Below, piece after piece: positions 1 through 8,383 of a DNA stretch of 64,000 nucleotides. The position numbers and the translations under genes are program-made. Below the pieces are notes generated by a model that saw only the letters and a list, made by a program, of their open reading frames with translations, was not told the origin of the DNA and did not search any database. This stretch comes from Paraburkholderia sp. BL21I4N1. GTDB lineage: Bacteria; Pseudomonadota; Gammaproteobacteria; Burkholderiales; Burkholderiaceae. The stretch spans positions 284,506 to 348,505 of the forward strand of contig NZ_PVEN01000008.1 in assembly GCF_002973525.1 (NCBI RefSeq), written 5' to 3'. Each line of letters begins with the position of its first letter. Positions within the stretch are counted from its first letter, which is position 1.

Positions 1-95
1 GAAAGCGCTGACTTCCGATTTGTGCGGGTTTATTCTGTACCGCGCGCCGCCGATCTCACCCACACTATGTATACAGTTATTGCCCGTCAGACGTC

Positions 96-647
96 ATGAA
101 CCGCGAAGAAGCCCTGCATATTTTTAGCCACTCCGAAGAAATCGTTTCGGCCAACGACGTCAACGCGTCGATCAGCGGCATGGCGGACGCCATCCGCAGC
201 GAGATGAGCGAGGACTTCCCGCTCGTGCTGTCGGTCATGGGCGGCGCGGCGGTCTTCACCGGCATGCTGCTGCCGCACCTCGATTTCCCGCTCGAGTTCG
301 ACTACATCCACCTGACCCGCTACCGCAACACCACCAAGGGCGGCAACGAGATGCAATGGCGCGTGGCGCCGGCCGAGTCGGTGAAGGATCGCGTGGTGCT
401 GGTGCTCGACGATATTCTCGACGAAGGCGAAACGATGGCCGCGATCCGCGACCGCATTCTTGCGATGGGCGCGAAGCGTTTCCTGAGCGCGGTGCTGTGC
501 GAAAAAATCATTCCGAAAGCCAAACCGCTGCGCCCGGATTACTGTGGGTTCGAAGTGCCGGATCGCTATGTGTTCGGCTGCGGGATGGACGCGAAGGGTT
601 ACTGGCGCAACCTGCCGACCATTCGCGCGCTGACCGAAGGGGCCTGA
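96..647 (+). CDS. hpt: Hypoxanthine-guanine phosphoribosyltransferase
   Basis: This 183-residue protein is a type I phosphoribosyltransferase of cytoplasmic purine salvage. It transfers the phosphoribosyl group of PRPP to hypoxanthine or guanine. The PRPP-binding motif VVLVLDDILDEGETM is visible at residues 100-114, preceded by hydrophobic beta strands (about residues 42-50) and the flexible-loop segment around residues 70-85. Length fits the family. The ATG at 96 is the first start that keeps the whole N-terminal domain. A hairpin terminator follows about 50 bp downstream, so it is probably the last gene of its transcript. Substrate choice between hypoxanthine and guanine cannot be read from sequence alone. 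Confidence 0.9.
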   Translation: MNREEALHIFSHSEEIVSANDVNASISGMADAIRSEMSEDFPLVLSVMGGAAVFTGMLLPHLDFPLEFDYIHLTRYRNTTKGGNEMQWRVAPAESVKDRVVLVLDDILDEGETMAAIRDRILAMGAKRFLSAVLCEKIIPKAKPLRPDYCGFEVPDRYVFGCGMDAKGYWRNLPTIRALTEGA

Positions 648-698
648 GGGTTCCTTGCGGTAAGGCCGGCGCGCTCATGGAGCGCGGCGGATCGGGAT

Positions 699-729
699 AA
701 AAAAAGCGACCTGTGTGGGTCGCTTTTTT
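699..729. terminator. Bidirectional rho-independent terminator between hpt and the marC-family gene
   Basis: The stem GCGACC (706-711) pairs with GGTCGC (717-722) and is flanked by an A-run on the left and a T-run on the right. It can therefore terminate both the hpt transcript and the convergent marC-family gene on the minus strand. Confidence 0.85.
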
Positions 730-786
730 GTTTGCGCTTTCTTTCTGAAAGCAACGTTGCAGGCTATCGCAGCGTCGAACCGCGCG

Positions 787-1386
787 TTAAAGCTGATGCA
801 CGAATGAGCGGATCCCACCGAGCATCATTTCGACCGAGATCGCTACCAGCACCAAACCCATCAAGCGCTCGAACGCCATCATCGCGCGCTCGCCGAGCCA
901 CGCCTGAATGCGCTCCGCCAGCATCAGCACGATCGCGCAGACGATCATCGTGACAGTCAGCGCGCCGATCCATTCGAACATCTTGCCCGGCGCCTGCGAC
1001 GTCAACAACATCACCGTGGCCAACGCCGATGGCCCCGCCAGCGCCGGAATCGCGAGCGGCACGATCAGCGGCTCGCCGCCTCGCGTGTCGCCACCGAACG
1101 GTCCGTCCGGATGCGGAAACACCATTCTGAGCGCGATCAGGAATAACACGATGCCGCCGCCGATCCGCAACGACTGATCGGTCAGGCTCATCATGCGCAG
1201 AAAACCCTGCCCGACCACCATGAAGACCAGCAGGATCGCAAACGCGATTGCCACTTCACGGAGAATCACGACCGTGCGCCGCTGCGGCGACACTCCGCGC
1301 AGACAACTAATGAAGAGCGGAATGTTGCCGAGCGGATCGGTGATCAGAATCAGCAGGATGGTCGCGGACAGGAAGGTGTATTCCAC
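787..1386 (-). CDS. MarC-family integral membrane protein
   Basis: This 199-residue inner-membrane protein has about six hydrophobic helices (roughly residues 5-27, 42-65, 75-92, 108-130, 138-158 and 172-195). It has the MarC/YhgN family signatures DPLGNIPLFIS near the N-terminus and GPSALATVMLL in the middle. Family members were once linked to multiple antibiotic resistance, but their transport substrate is unknown. It lies 11 bp downstream of proS on the same strand, so the two are probably co-transcribed. The terminator at 699-729 ends this unit. Confidence 0.85.
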   Translation of the reverse strand: MEYTFLSATILLILITDPLGNIPLFISCLRGVSPQRRTVVILREVAIAFAILLVFMVVGQGFLRMMSLTDQSLRIGGGIVLFLIALRMVFPHPDGPFGGDTRGGEPLIVPLAIPALAGPSALATVMLLTSQAPGKMFEWIGALTVTMIVCAIVLMLAERIQAWLGERAMMAFERLMGLVLVAISVEMMLGGIRSFVHQL

Positions 1387-1397
1387 GCCCGCTCCGC

Positions 1398-3134
1398 TTA
1401 GCTCGCCAGGGCGGCGCGAATTTTCCCGATCACCGTTTGCGCGGCGTCTTCGACCGGCAGCAGCGTCGCTTCGGCGTCGCGGCGGCCCTGGTATTCGAGC
1501 TTGCCTTCTTTCAGGCCACGGTCGCCGATCACCAGACGATGCGGCACGCCGATCAGTTCCCAGTCGGCGAACATCACGCCGGGGCGCTCGCCACGGTCGT
1601 CGAGGATCACGTCGATGCCCGCTTCGACCAGTACCGTGTAAAGCTTGTCGGCCTGCTCGCGCACGGCGTCGCTGCGGTCATAGCCCATCGGGCACAGCAC
1701 GACTTCGAACGGCGCGATCGATTCCGGCCAGATGATGCCCTTGTCGTCGAAATTCTGTTCGATCGCGGCGCCCAGGATACGCGTGACGCCGATCCCGTAG
1801 CAGCCCATTTCCATCGGCTGCGGCTTGCCGTTTTCGTCGAGGCAGGTCGCGTTCATGGCTTCGGAATACTTCTTGCCGAGCTGGAACACGTGGCCCACTT
1901 CGATCCCGCGGCAGATGTCGATCACGCCTTTGCCATCCGGCGACGGATCGCCCTTCTTTACGTTACGAATATCCGCGACGACCGGCTCCGGTAGATCGCG
2001 GCCCCAGTTCACGCCGGCGATGTGGTAATCCACCTCGTTCGCACCGACCACGAAGTCGCTCATGTTCGCGACCGTGCGATCCGCGACGACCTTGGCCGGC
2101 TTCTTCGTATTGATCGGACCGAGGTAACCCGGCGGCGTGCCGAAGGTCTCGACGATCTCGGCCTCGGTTGCCATGCGGAATTCGGCCAGGCCCGGCAGCT
2201 TGCTCGCCTTGATTTCGTTCAGGTCGTGATCGCCACGCAGCATCAGCAACCAGATGGTCGGCTCGGCGCCTTCGTTTTCGGTCGCGAGGATGATCGACTT
2301 GATGGTGCGCTCGAGCGGAATGTTCAGCAGTTCGGCGACGGCCTCGCACTTCGCCTTGCCCGGCGTGGCGGTTTTCGTCAGCGCTTCGGCGGGCGCCGCG
2401 CGTTCCGCGTACAGCGGCAGCGCTTCCGCCGCTTCGACGTTCGCCGCGAACTCGGAGGTCGGGCAGTAAGCGATCGCGTCTTCGCCCGTCTCGGCGATCA
2501 CGTGAAATTCGTGCGAGCCGCTGCCGCCGATCGAACCGTTGTCCGCCGCCACCGCGCGGAAATCGAGACCGAGGCGCGTGAAGATGCGCACGTACGCGTC
2601 GTACATCTTGCGATACGACTCGCGCAGACCTTCCGCGTCTTTGTCGAACGAGTACGCGTCTTTCATGATGAATTCGCGGCCGCGCATCACGCCGAAACGC
2701 GGACGGATCTCGTCGCGGAACTTCGTCTGGATCTGGTAGAAATTCACCGGCAACTGACGGTAGCTCTTGATCTGATTACGCGCGATGTCCGTGACCACTT
2801 CTTCGTGAGTCGGTCCGATCACGAAATCGGTTTGCTTGCGGTCCTTGAAGCGGAGCAGCTCGGGGCCGTACTTTTCCCAGCGGCCCGACTCCTGCCACAA
2901 CTCGGCCGGCTGCACGGCCGGCATCAGCAGTTCGATCCCGCCGGCCCGGTTCATTTCTTCACGCACGATGGCTTCCACCTTGCGGATCGAACGCAGGCCG
3001 ACCGGCAGGTAGTTATAAATACCGCCGGCCACGCGACGGATCATGCCGGCGCGCACCATGAGCTTGTGGCTGACGATCTCGGCGTCGGCGGGCGCTTCTT
3101 TCAGCGTGCCGATAAAGAAACGGGAAGCTTTCAT
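1398..3134 (-). CDS. proS: Proline--tRNA ligase (bacterial type with editing domain)
   Basis: This 578-residue class II aminoacyl-tRNA synthetase charges tRNA-Pro in the cytoplasm. Class II motif elements are visible: the GPTHEE segment (about 108-112) and the region RPRFGVMRGREFIMKDAYSF (about 144-163). A YbaK-like editing insertion that clears misacylated Ala-tRNA-Pro occupies roughly residues 220-400, and the HGTP anticodon-binding domain is at the C-terminus (about 470-578). Length is that of the bacterial prokaryote-type enzyme. It is divergent from rppH, with a 350-bp spacer. A tRNA-Pro gene also lies in this window at 9416. Confidence 0.97.
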   Translation of the reverse strand: MKASRFFIGTLKEAPADAEIVSHKLMVRAGMIRRVAGGIYNYLPVGLRSIRKVEAIVREEMNRAGGIELLMPAVQPAELWQESGRWEKYGPELLRFKDRKQTDFVIGPTHEEVVTDIARNQIKSYRQLPVNFYQIQTKFRDEIRPRFGVMRGREFIMKDAYSFDKDAEGLRESYRKMYDAYVRIFTRLGLDFRAVAADNGSIGGSGSHEFHVIAETGEDAIAYCPTSEFAANVEAAEALPLYAERAAPAEALTKTATPGKAKCEAVAELLNIPLERTIKSIILATENEGAEPTIWLLMLRGDHDLNEIKASKLPGLAEFRMATEAEIVETFGTPPGYLGPINTKKPAKVVADRTVANMSDFVVGANEVDYHIAGVNWGRDLPEPVVADIRNVKKGDPSPDGKGVIDICRGIEVGHVFQLGKKYSEAMNATCLDENGKPQPMEMGCYGIGVTRILGAAIEQNFDDKGIIWPESIAPFEVVLCPMGYDRSDAVREQADKLYTVLVEAGIDVILDDRGERPGVMFADWELIGVPHRLVIGDRGLKEGKLEYQGRRDAEATLLPVEDAAQTVIGKIRAALAS

Positions 3135-3484
3135 TCAGATTTTCCAAAAGCGGCGGCTCCGGAAGGACCGCCCGAAAGGTGAAAACGGTAGGGAATCGAC
3201 ATCGACACAGACCCGGCGCTTTGTCAGCCCGGTTCGCCCGACGCCTGGCACAGCGCTGCACGCTCCCCCTTCAGCGCACTTTTGCGCGCTTCGGCATGCT
3301 TTTGCGCGCCGCCGAAGCTGCCGCGCAAAGCCTTTACACACGGGAGAAGGCACGGAAAGACTGACAGGCTACCGCAAACGCGGGGCCTTTTGCCGCGAAT
3401 CGTTCCAATCTGGTGCGAATCGGTGCGTCGGGTCCGTTATCTGTTTATAATCAAAGCAATTTTAAAGGATTCGAAGGTGGTTGT
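3135..3484. promoter_or_regulatory. Divergent proS / rppH intergenic region
   Basis: This 350-bp spacer separates divergent proS and rppH and must hold both promoters. A perfect -10 hexamer, TATAAT, is visible at 3446-3451, about 34 bp ahead of the rppH start; no convincing -35 partner is seen. The segment also holds two copies of TTTTGCGCGC about 20 bp apart (around 3280-3310) of unknown meaning. No gene is supported here. Confidence 0.5.
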
Positions 3485-4240
3485 ATGCTGGATCGTGAAG
3501 GCTTTCGCCCGAACGTCGGCATCATCCTCTTGAACGCGCACAACGAGGTGTTTTGGGGCAAACGGCTCCGTGAACATTCCTGGCAGTTTCCGCAAGGGGG
3601 CATCAAGTACGGAGAGACCCCCGTGCAAGCGATGTATCGGGAGTTACACGAAGAAACCGGGCTGCTTCCTGAGCACGTCAAGGTGATCGGTCGCACGCGC
3701 GACTGGTTGCGTTACGAGGTGCCTGACAAGTTCATCAAGCGCGAAGTACGCGGTCATTACCGCGGCCAGAAGCAAATCTGGTTTTTGCTCCGGATGGTTG
3801 GACGCGATTGCGACATCTGCTTGCGCGCCACCGACCACCCTGAGTTCGATGCGTGGCGCTGGAACGAGTACTGGGTGCCCCTCGACTGTGTGATCGAGTT
3901 CAAGCGGGATGTGTATCAGTTGGCGCTGACGGAGCTATCCCGCTTCATGCGCCGGGCTGTGCCGCGTGCGGAAAAACCTGTCGGGCACCACGTGCCGCGC
4001 TATCCCCGGATAGCGTCGTCAATGGAAAGTCCGCCGGATTCCACGATAATGACGGTGACCTCCGTGACCACGGTGACCTCCGTCAGCATCGAAACATCGG
4101 TTCACACCACGATCGCGTCCGATTGCGGTTCGGCTTCCGGATCGGAGCCCGAGTTGGGCGCCGCGCCGGAGCAGGAGGACGAGGGCGAATCCGCTCGCGA
4201 AACCGCCGGCTCGCTATTCCGCCCGGGCGCGCGCAATTAA
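3485..4240 (+). CDS. rppH: RNA pyrophosphohydrolase (Nudix)
   Basis: This 251-residue Nudix hydrolase removes pyrophosphate from the 5' end of triphosphorylated mRNA and so starts 5'-dependent decay. The Nudix box runs from GGIKYGET to RELHEETGL (residues 38-60) and keeps the REXXEE core. The N-terminus LDREGFRPNVGIIL is typical of RppH/NudH, which fixes the ATG at 3485; longer in-frame starts add non-conserved residues. After about residue 175 there is a low-complexity Thr/Val/Ser/Glu-rich tail of about 75 residues, common in Burkholderia RppH and absent from the E. coli enzyme. Confidence 0.93.
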   Translation: MLDREGFRPNVGIILLNAHNEVFWGKRLREHSWQFPQGGIKYGETPVQAMYRELHEETGLLPEHVKVIGRTRDWLRYEVPDKFIKREVRGHYRGQKQIWFLLRMVGRDCDICLRATDHPEFDAWRWNEYWVPLDCVIEFKRDVYQLALTELSRFMRRAVPRAEKPVGHHVPRYPRIASSMESPPDSTIMTVTSVTTVTSVSIETSVHTTIASDCGSASGSEPELGAAPEQEDEGESARETAGSLFRPGARN

Positions 4241-4316
4241 CAACGCTGTGCGGCTGTCTTGGCCGCCTCAACCGGCGCGGCTCACTGAGCCGCGTCGGTG
4301 TTTCGAGGAAATCATA

Positions 4317-4874
4317 TTGAAAGCACTTGCTCTCGTCGTGGCGTGCGTCGCCACCGGCGCCCTGCTGGCTGGTTGCTCGAGCGCCGGCAAACCCACCAAT
4401 AAAGACGACAGCGCGTTCGTCTACCTGCTGGATCGCCAGGGTAGCTGGGTCGAAAACAAGGTGGACACGTTGCCGCCGCTGCCGCAAGACGCGAATCTGC
4501 TGCCGTTCGCCGTTTCCGGCAATACCCCGCTGCAGTTCGCCGTCGACAAGAATTCGCTCACCGTCGGCACTGACGGCGTGGTTCGCCTGACGGTCGTCGT
4601 GACAAGCCCGAGCGGTGCTCGTAACGTGATTTACGAAGGGATTCGCTGCGACACTTATGAATGGCGCCAGTACGCAGGCCTGAACGCGGATCACGACGGT
4701 TGGGACACCACCGTCGCGAACGGTTTCACGCGTATCGAAGACGGTGCGCTGAACGCCTATCAGTCGGCGCTGTATCAGGATTATCTGTGCGCGAGCAAAA
4801 TGCCTACGGGCAACGCTCAGCGGATTCTCGATAATATCCGCTACAAACGGACCGCGGCCTCGATGATCCGATGA
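4317..4874 (+). CDS. CNP1-like family lipoprotein
   Basis: This 185-residue secreted lipoprotein has a signal peptide ending in the lipobox LLAGC and a Ser next in line. It resembles the CNP1-like family of beta-proteobacteria, whose function is unknown. The start is TTG at 4317 rather than an upstream codon, because the hydrophobic signal begins right there (KALALVVACVATG) and a GAGG ribosome-binding site lies at 4305-4308. It follows rppH by 76 bp and ends at a strong terminator, so it may share the rppH transcript. Only membrane anchoring can be inferred. Confidence 0.8.
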   Translation: MKALALVVACVATGALLAGCSSAGKPTNKDDSAFVYLLDRQGSWVENKVDTLPPLPQDANLLPFAVSGNTPLQFAVDKNSLTVGTDGVVRLTVVVTSPSGARNVIYEGIRCDTYEWRQYAGLNADHDGWDTTVANGFTRIEDGALNAYQSALYQDYLCASKMPTGNAQRILDNIRYKRTAASMIR

Positions 4875-4927
4875 GGGGGCGTTGCGCCTGAGCGCGTTGG
4901 TCGAAGTCGTAACGCGTCATAGATGTG

Positions 4928-4965
4928 AAAAAAGCCGTTTCAGCACAAGCTGAAACGGCTTTTTT
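4928..4965. terminator. Bidirectional terminator between the CNP1-like gene and proB
   Basis: The stem GCCGTTTCAGC (4934-4944) pairs perfectly with GCTGAAACGGC (4949-4959) around an ACAA loop. It has A and T runs on the two sides and sits between convergent genes. Confidence 0.92.
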
Positions 4966-4991
4966 GTTTGCGCCAAGCGCTGGCGTCAGGT

Positions 4992-6110
4992 TCAGACCAG
5001 GACCAGATTGTCCCGATGAATCAACTCAGGCTCGAGCATGTAGCCCAGCACGGATTCGATCTCACCACTCGGGCGACGCTGAATCAGCTTCGTTTCCGCG
5101 CTACTGTAGTTCGTCAACCCGCGCGCCACTTCACGCCCCGCGGCGTTCAGGCAAGCAATCACCTCGCCGCGCGCAAACGCGCCCTGTACGCCGACAATGC
5201 CAATCGGCAGCAGGCTCTTGCCGCCTTCGGTCAGCTTTTCGACCGCGCCGTCGTCAATCACCACATGGCCGCGCACTTGCAGGTGGTCCGCCATCCATTG
5301 CTTGCGGGCTGCCATACGTGCCGTGCGCGCGATCAACTGCGTGCCGATCGCTTCGCCCGACGCGAGCCGTGACAGCACGTCCGCCTCGCGGCCGCTCGCG
5401 ATCACGGTATCAGCGCCGCTGTGAGCCGCGCGTTTGGCGGCGAGAATCTTGGTGAGCATGCCGCCGCGCCCCAGGCTCGAACCGGCGCCGCCCGCCATCG
5501 CCTCGAGTTCCAGCGCACCGGCATCGGCCTGCTGAACCAGCGTGGCGTTCGGGTCCTTACGCGGATCCGCGGTGAACAGCCCTTGCTGATCGGTGAGAAT
5601 GATGAGCGCGTCGCCTTCGATCAGATTCGCAACCAGCGCGCCGAGCGTGTCGTTGTCGCCGAACTTGATTTCGTCGGTGACGACCGTGTCGTTCTCGTTG
5701 ATGATAGGCACCACGCCAAGACGCAACAGCGTCAGCAGCGTGGAGCGCGCATTCAGATAGCGCTCGCGATCGGCCAGGTCGGCGTGTGTCAGTAGAATCT
5801 GCGCGGTCTGAATTGAATGCTCGGCAAAGCGACTTTCGTAGACCTGCGCGAGCCCCATCTGACCGACGGCAGCGGCCGCCTGCAATTCGTCGATCTCGCG
5901 CGGACGTTTGGTCCAGCCGAGTCGCTGCATGCCCTCGGCAATCGCGCCGGAACTGACCAGCACGACCTCTTTGCCTTGCGCGCGCAGCGCCGCGATCTGC
6001 GCTGCCCAGCGGCCGATCGCGGCATGGTCGAGGCCGCGCCCGTCATTCGTGACGAGGCTCGAACCGACTTTCACTACCAATCGCCGCGAATCTGCGATGA
6101 CGGAACGCAT
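4992..6110 (-). CDS. proB: Glutamate 5-kinase
   Basis: This 372-residue enzyme phosphorylates glutamate, the first step of proline synthesis, in the cytoplasm. The N-terminal amino-acid-kinase domain shows RLVVKVGSSLVTN (about 10-22), SSGAIAEGMQRLG and the segment IPIINENDTV; a PUA domain forms the C-terminal third. The ATG at 6110 gives the usual N-terminus MRSVIADSRRLVVKVGS; a start 11 codons upstream adds unconserved residues. It lies 71 bp after obgE on the same strand, and this obgE-proB pairing is the usual beta-proteobacterial order. Confidence 0.96.
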   Translation of the reverse strand: MRSVIADSRRLVVKVGSSLVTNDGRGLDHAAIGRWAAQIAALRAQGKEVVLVSSGAIAEGMQRLGWTKRPREIDELQAAAAVGQMGLAQVYESRFAEHSIQTAQILLTHADLADRERYLNARSTLLTLLRLGVVPIINENDTVVTDEIKFGDNDTLGALVANLIEGDALIILTDQQGLFTADPRKDPNATLVQQADAGALELEAMAGGAGSSLGRGGMLTKILAAKRAAHSGADTVIASGREADVLSRLASGEAIGTQLIARTARMAARKQWMADHLQVRGHVVIDDGAVEKLTEGGKSLLPIGIVGVQGAFARGEVIACLNAAGREVARGLTNYSSAETKLIQRRPSGEIESVLGYMLEPELIHRDNLVLV

Positions 6111-6181
6111 TGTGCGCAGCCTCCAAGTTGACGCGTGATGCAAGCCGGCACCCGCCCAGGCGCGCCGGCGCTCGTGCTTTC

Positions 6182-7303
6182 TTATTCTTGCGGATCGACG
6201 CTGGATTCGCCCGCGGCGGCCGGCGCTGCCGGCTTTTCGCGGAAGCGCACGTCGGCGGCGAGATCTTCGGCTTCGGCTGCACGCTGCGCGTCAGAGTGCG
6301 AGGCGATGTGGTCGAACACCGCGTAGCAAAGGTTCTCGCAGCCTTGACCGGTCAGCGCCGAGATTTCGAACACCGGGCCGTCCCAGCCGAAGCCTTCGAG
6401 GAACGCCGAAACGCGCGCTTCGCGTTCGTCTTCGGGCACCATGTCGAGCTTGTTGAGGACTAGCCAGCGCTTCTTCTCATAGAGCAGCTCGTCGTATTTG
6501 CGCAGTTCGTTGACGATCGCCTTGGCTTCCGCCACCGGGTCGACCGCTTCGTCGAACGGTGCGAGGTCGACGATATGCAGCAACAATCCGGTACGCTGCA
6601 GATGACGCAGGAACTGGTGACCGAGGCCGGCGCCTTCCGCAGCGCCTTCGATCAGGCCCGGAATGTCAGCGATCACGAAGCTGCGGCTCGGCCCCACGCG
6701 CACCACGCCAAGGTTCGGCGCGAGCGTGGTGAACGGGTAGTCGGCAATCTTCGGCCGCGCGTTCGACACCGACGAAATGAAGGTCGACTTGCCGGCATTC
6801 GGCATGCCGAGCAGACCGACGTCGGCCAGCACCTTCAGCTCGAGGCGCACCATGCGACGCTCGCCCGGCTTGCCGTCGGTCTTCTGACGCGGCGCGCGGT
6901 TCGTACTCGATTTGAAATGCAGGTTACCGAGACCGCCCGCACCGCCTTGGGCAATTTGCACGCTCTGATTGTGCTCGGTCAGATCGGCGATCAGCTCACC
7001 GGTTTCCATGTCGGAAATGGTCGTGCCGACCGGCATGCGCAGCGTGATGTCGTCGCCGCCCTTGCCGTAGCAGTCGGCGCCACGGCCATTTTCGCCGTTG
7101 CGCGCCAGGTGTTTTTTCGCGTAGCGATAGTCGATCAGCGTGTTGATGTTGCGGTCCGCGACCGCGATCACGCTGCCGCCCCGGCCGCCGTCGCCGCCAT
7201 CTGGGCCGCCGAACGGAACGAATTTCTCGCGGCGCATCGACGCGCTGCCATCCCCTCCGTCGCCGGCGATGACTTCAATCCTCGCTTCGTCAATGAACTT
7301 CAT
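6182..7303 (-). CDS. obgE: GTPase ObgE/CgtA
   Basis: This 373-residue essential GTPase acts in 50S ribosome assembly and stress control. The glycine-rich Obg fold covers about residues 1-158 (for example GPDGGDGGRGG). The G domain then shows G1 GMPNAGKST, switch segment YPFTTLAPNLG, G3 DIPGLIEGA and G4 NKLDM. A short acidic, Ala/Pro-rich C-terminal tail follows. The start MKFIDEARIEV is the canonical one. It lies downstream of rplU-rpmA, as in most bacteria, but a terminator at 7482-7515 separates it from rpmA, so it probably has its own promoter in 7304-7480 or depends on read-through. Confidence 0.97.
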   Translation of the reverse strand: MKFIDEARIEVIAGDGGDGSASMRREKFVPFGGPDGGDGGRGGSVIAVADRNINTLIDYRYAKKHLARNGENGRGADCYGKGGDDITLRMPVGTTISDMETGELIADLTEHNQSVQIAQGGAGGLGNLHFKSSTNRAPRQKTDGKPGERRMVRLELKVLADVGLLGMPNAGKSTFISSVSNARPKIADYPFTTLAPNLGVVRVGPSRSFVIADIPGLIEGAAEGAGLGHQFLRHLQRTGLLLHIVDLAPFDEAVDPVAEAKAIVNELRKYDELLYEKKRWLVLNKLDMVPEDEREARVSAFLEGFGWDGPVFEISALTGQGCENLCYAVFDHIASHSDAQRAAEAEDLAADVRFREKPAAPAAAGESSVDPQE

Positions 7304-7481
7304 GCGTAACTCCGTCCCGTGGTGTGCTGCCAGATGGTGCTGCCAGATTTAATGCTACTAGATGTATTCGATGCTGCTATTTTGCCGCGCCAGCCGTGTG
7401 CCGATCAATCGGCCGAACAGCATAGGACTGTCGACACGAGCGGCGCGTTCACGCTCATTCGTCCGGCGAAAGCGGCCGGAA

Positions 7482-7515
7482 TAAAAAAAGCCCCGCTAAC
7501 TTCGCGGGGCCTTTT
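7482..7515 (-). terminator. Terminator downstream of rplU-rpmA
   Basis: GCCCCGC (7490-7496) pairs with GCGGGGC (7504-7510) around a short loop. Read on the minus strand the hairpin is followed by a run of T residues, the expected form for ending the ribosomal protein transcript. Confidence 0.85.
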
Positions 7516-7545
7516 ACCGGTCCTGAAGCCCGTGCCTGAGTAAGC

Positions 7546-7809
7546 TCAGACTGCTGCCGGGACGACGTTGACCATGTGCTTCTTCGCAGCGCCTTTCGTC
7601 GAAAAATTGACGTGGCCGTCCGTCAGCGCGAACAAGGTGTGATCCTTGCCAATGCCGACGTTTTCGCCCGGGTGCATGCGCGTGCCACGTTGACGAACAA
7701 TGATGCCGCCAGCGTTGATAGCCTGACCGCCATAAACCTTCACGCCGAGGCGCTTCGATTCGGAGTCGCGGCCGTTGCGGGATGATCCGCCTGCCTTTTT
7801 GTGTGCCAT
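7546..7809 (-). CDS. rpmA: 50S ribosomal protein L27
   Basis: This 87-residue protein of the large ribosomal subunit reaches toward the peptidyl transferase centre with its basic N-terminus MAHKKAGGSSRNGRDS. The L27 core GVKVYGGQ and RQRGTRMHPGENVGIGKDHTL segments are present and the length is canonical. It is 25 bp downstream of rplU in the same transcript and ends at the terminator 7482-7515. Confidence 0.98.
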   Translation of the reverse strand: MAHKKAGGSSRNGRDSESKRLGVKVYGGQAINAGGIIVRQRGTRMHPGENVGIGKDHTLFALTDGHVNFSTKGAAKKHMVNVVPAAV

Positions 7810-7834
7810 TTGATTTGCTCCTTAACCGTTGCGC

Positions 7835-8146
7835 TTACGCGTTGATCGCGTCGATGCGCAGTTCGGTATAGTTCTGGCGGTGGCCGCCATGCTTCTGGTA
7901 GTGCTTCCGGCGACGCATCTTGAAGATGGTCACTTTCTTGTGACGACCTTGCGACACGACGGTAGCCTTGACGGAAGCCCCACTGACCAGCGGCGTACCG
8001 AACTTAATCGATTCGCCTTCGCCCACTGCGAGAACCTGGTCGAGCGTGATTTCAGCGTCAATGTCTGCCGGTATCTGTTCTACTTTAAGTTTTTCGCCGA
8101 CGGCAACTTTATACTGCTTGCCACCGGTTTTTATGACCGCGTACAT
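7835..8146 (-). CDS. rplU: 50S ribosomal protein L21
   Basis: This 103-residue large-subunit protein begins MYAVIKTGGKQYKVAVGEKL and carries the C-terminal basic signature KMRRRKHYQKHGGHRQ. The ATG at 8146 gives the canonical length; upstream in-frame codons lie inside the promoter region. It is the first gene of rplU-rpmA, with a strong sigma-70-type promoter 55-83 bp upstream. Confidence 0.98.
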   Translation of the reverse strand: MYAVIKTGGKQYKVAVGEKLKVEQIPADIDAEITLDQVLAVGEGESIKFGTPLVSGASVKATVVSQGRHKKVTIFKMRRRKHYQKHGGHRQNYTELRIDAINA

Positions 8147-8200
8147 TGAGAACCTCACTCTGTGTTCATTTTTTCCACGCACCGCGCGCGGAAACCCGTG

Positions 8201-8229
8201 ATTATACATAGAGTTAGCTACGCGGTCAA
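8201..8229 (-). promoter_or_regulatory. Sigma-70 promoter of rplU-rpmA
   Basis: On the minus strand a -35 element TTGACC (8229-8224) and a perfect -10 TATAAT (8206-8201) are separated by exactly 17 bp. They lie just upstream of rplU in the divergent rplU/ispB spacer. Confidence 0.8.
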
Positions 8230-8351
8230 AACTCATTGAGAGATACCGCGCAAGGCGGCCGGCGCCTCGCGGCCACGCCCCGGCGCACGGCCCCGCCGCC
8301 GCCGAACGCGCCGCACGGCAGCCCGCGACACGGAACTGCCGCGATTCGCCT

Positions 8352-8357
8352 TATAAT
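8352..8357 (+). promoter_or_regulatory. -10 element of the ispB promoter
   Basis: A perfect TATAAT lies 26 bp before the ispB start codon in a GC-rich spacer where such a match is unlikely by chance. No good -35 element is visible. Confidence 0.5.
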
Positions 8358-8383
8358 TCGCGGCACTACCCAATTCAGCCATC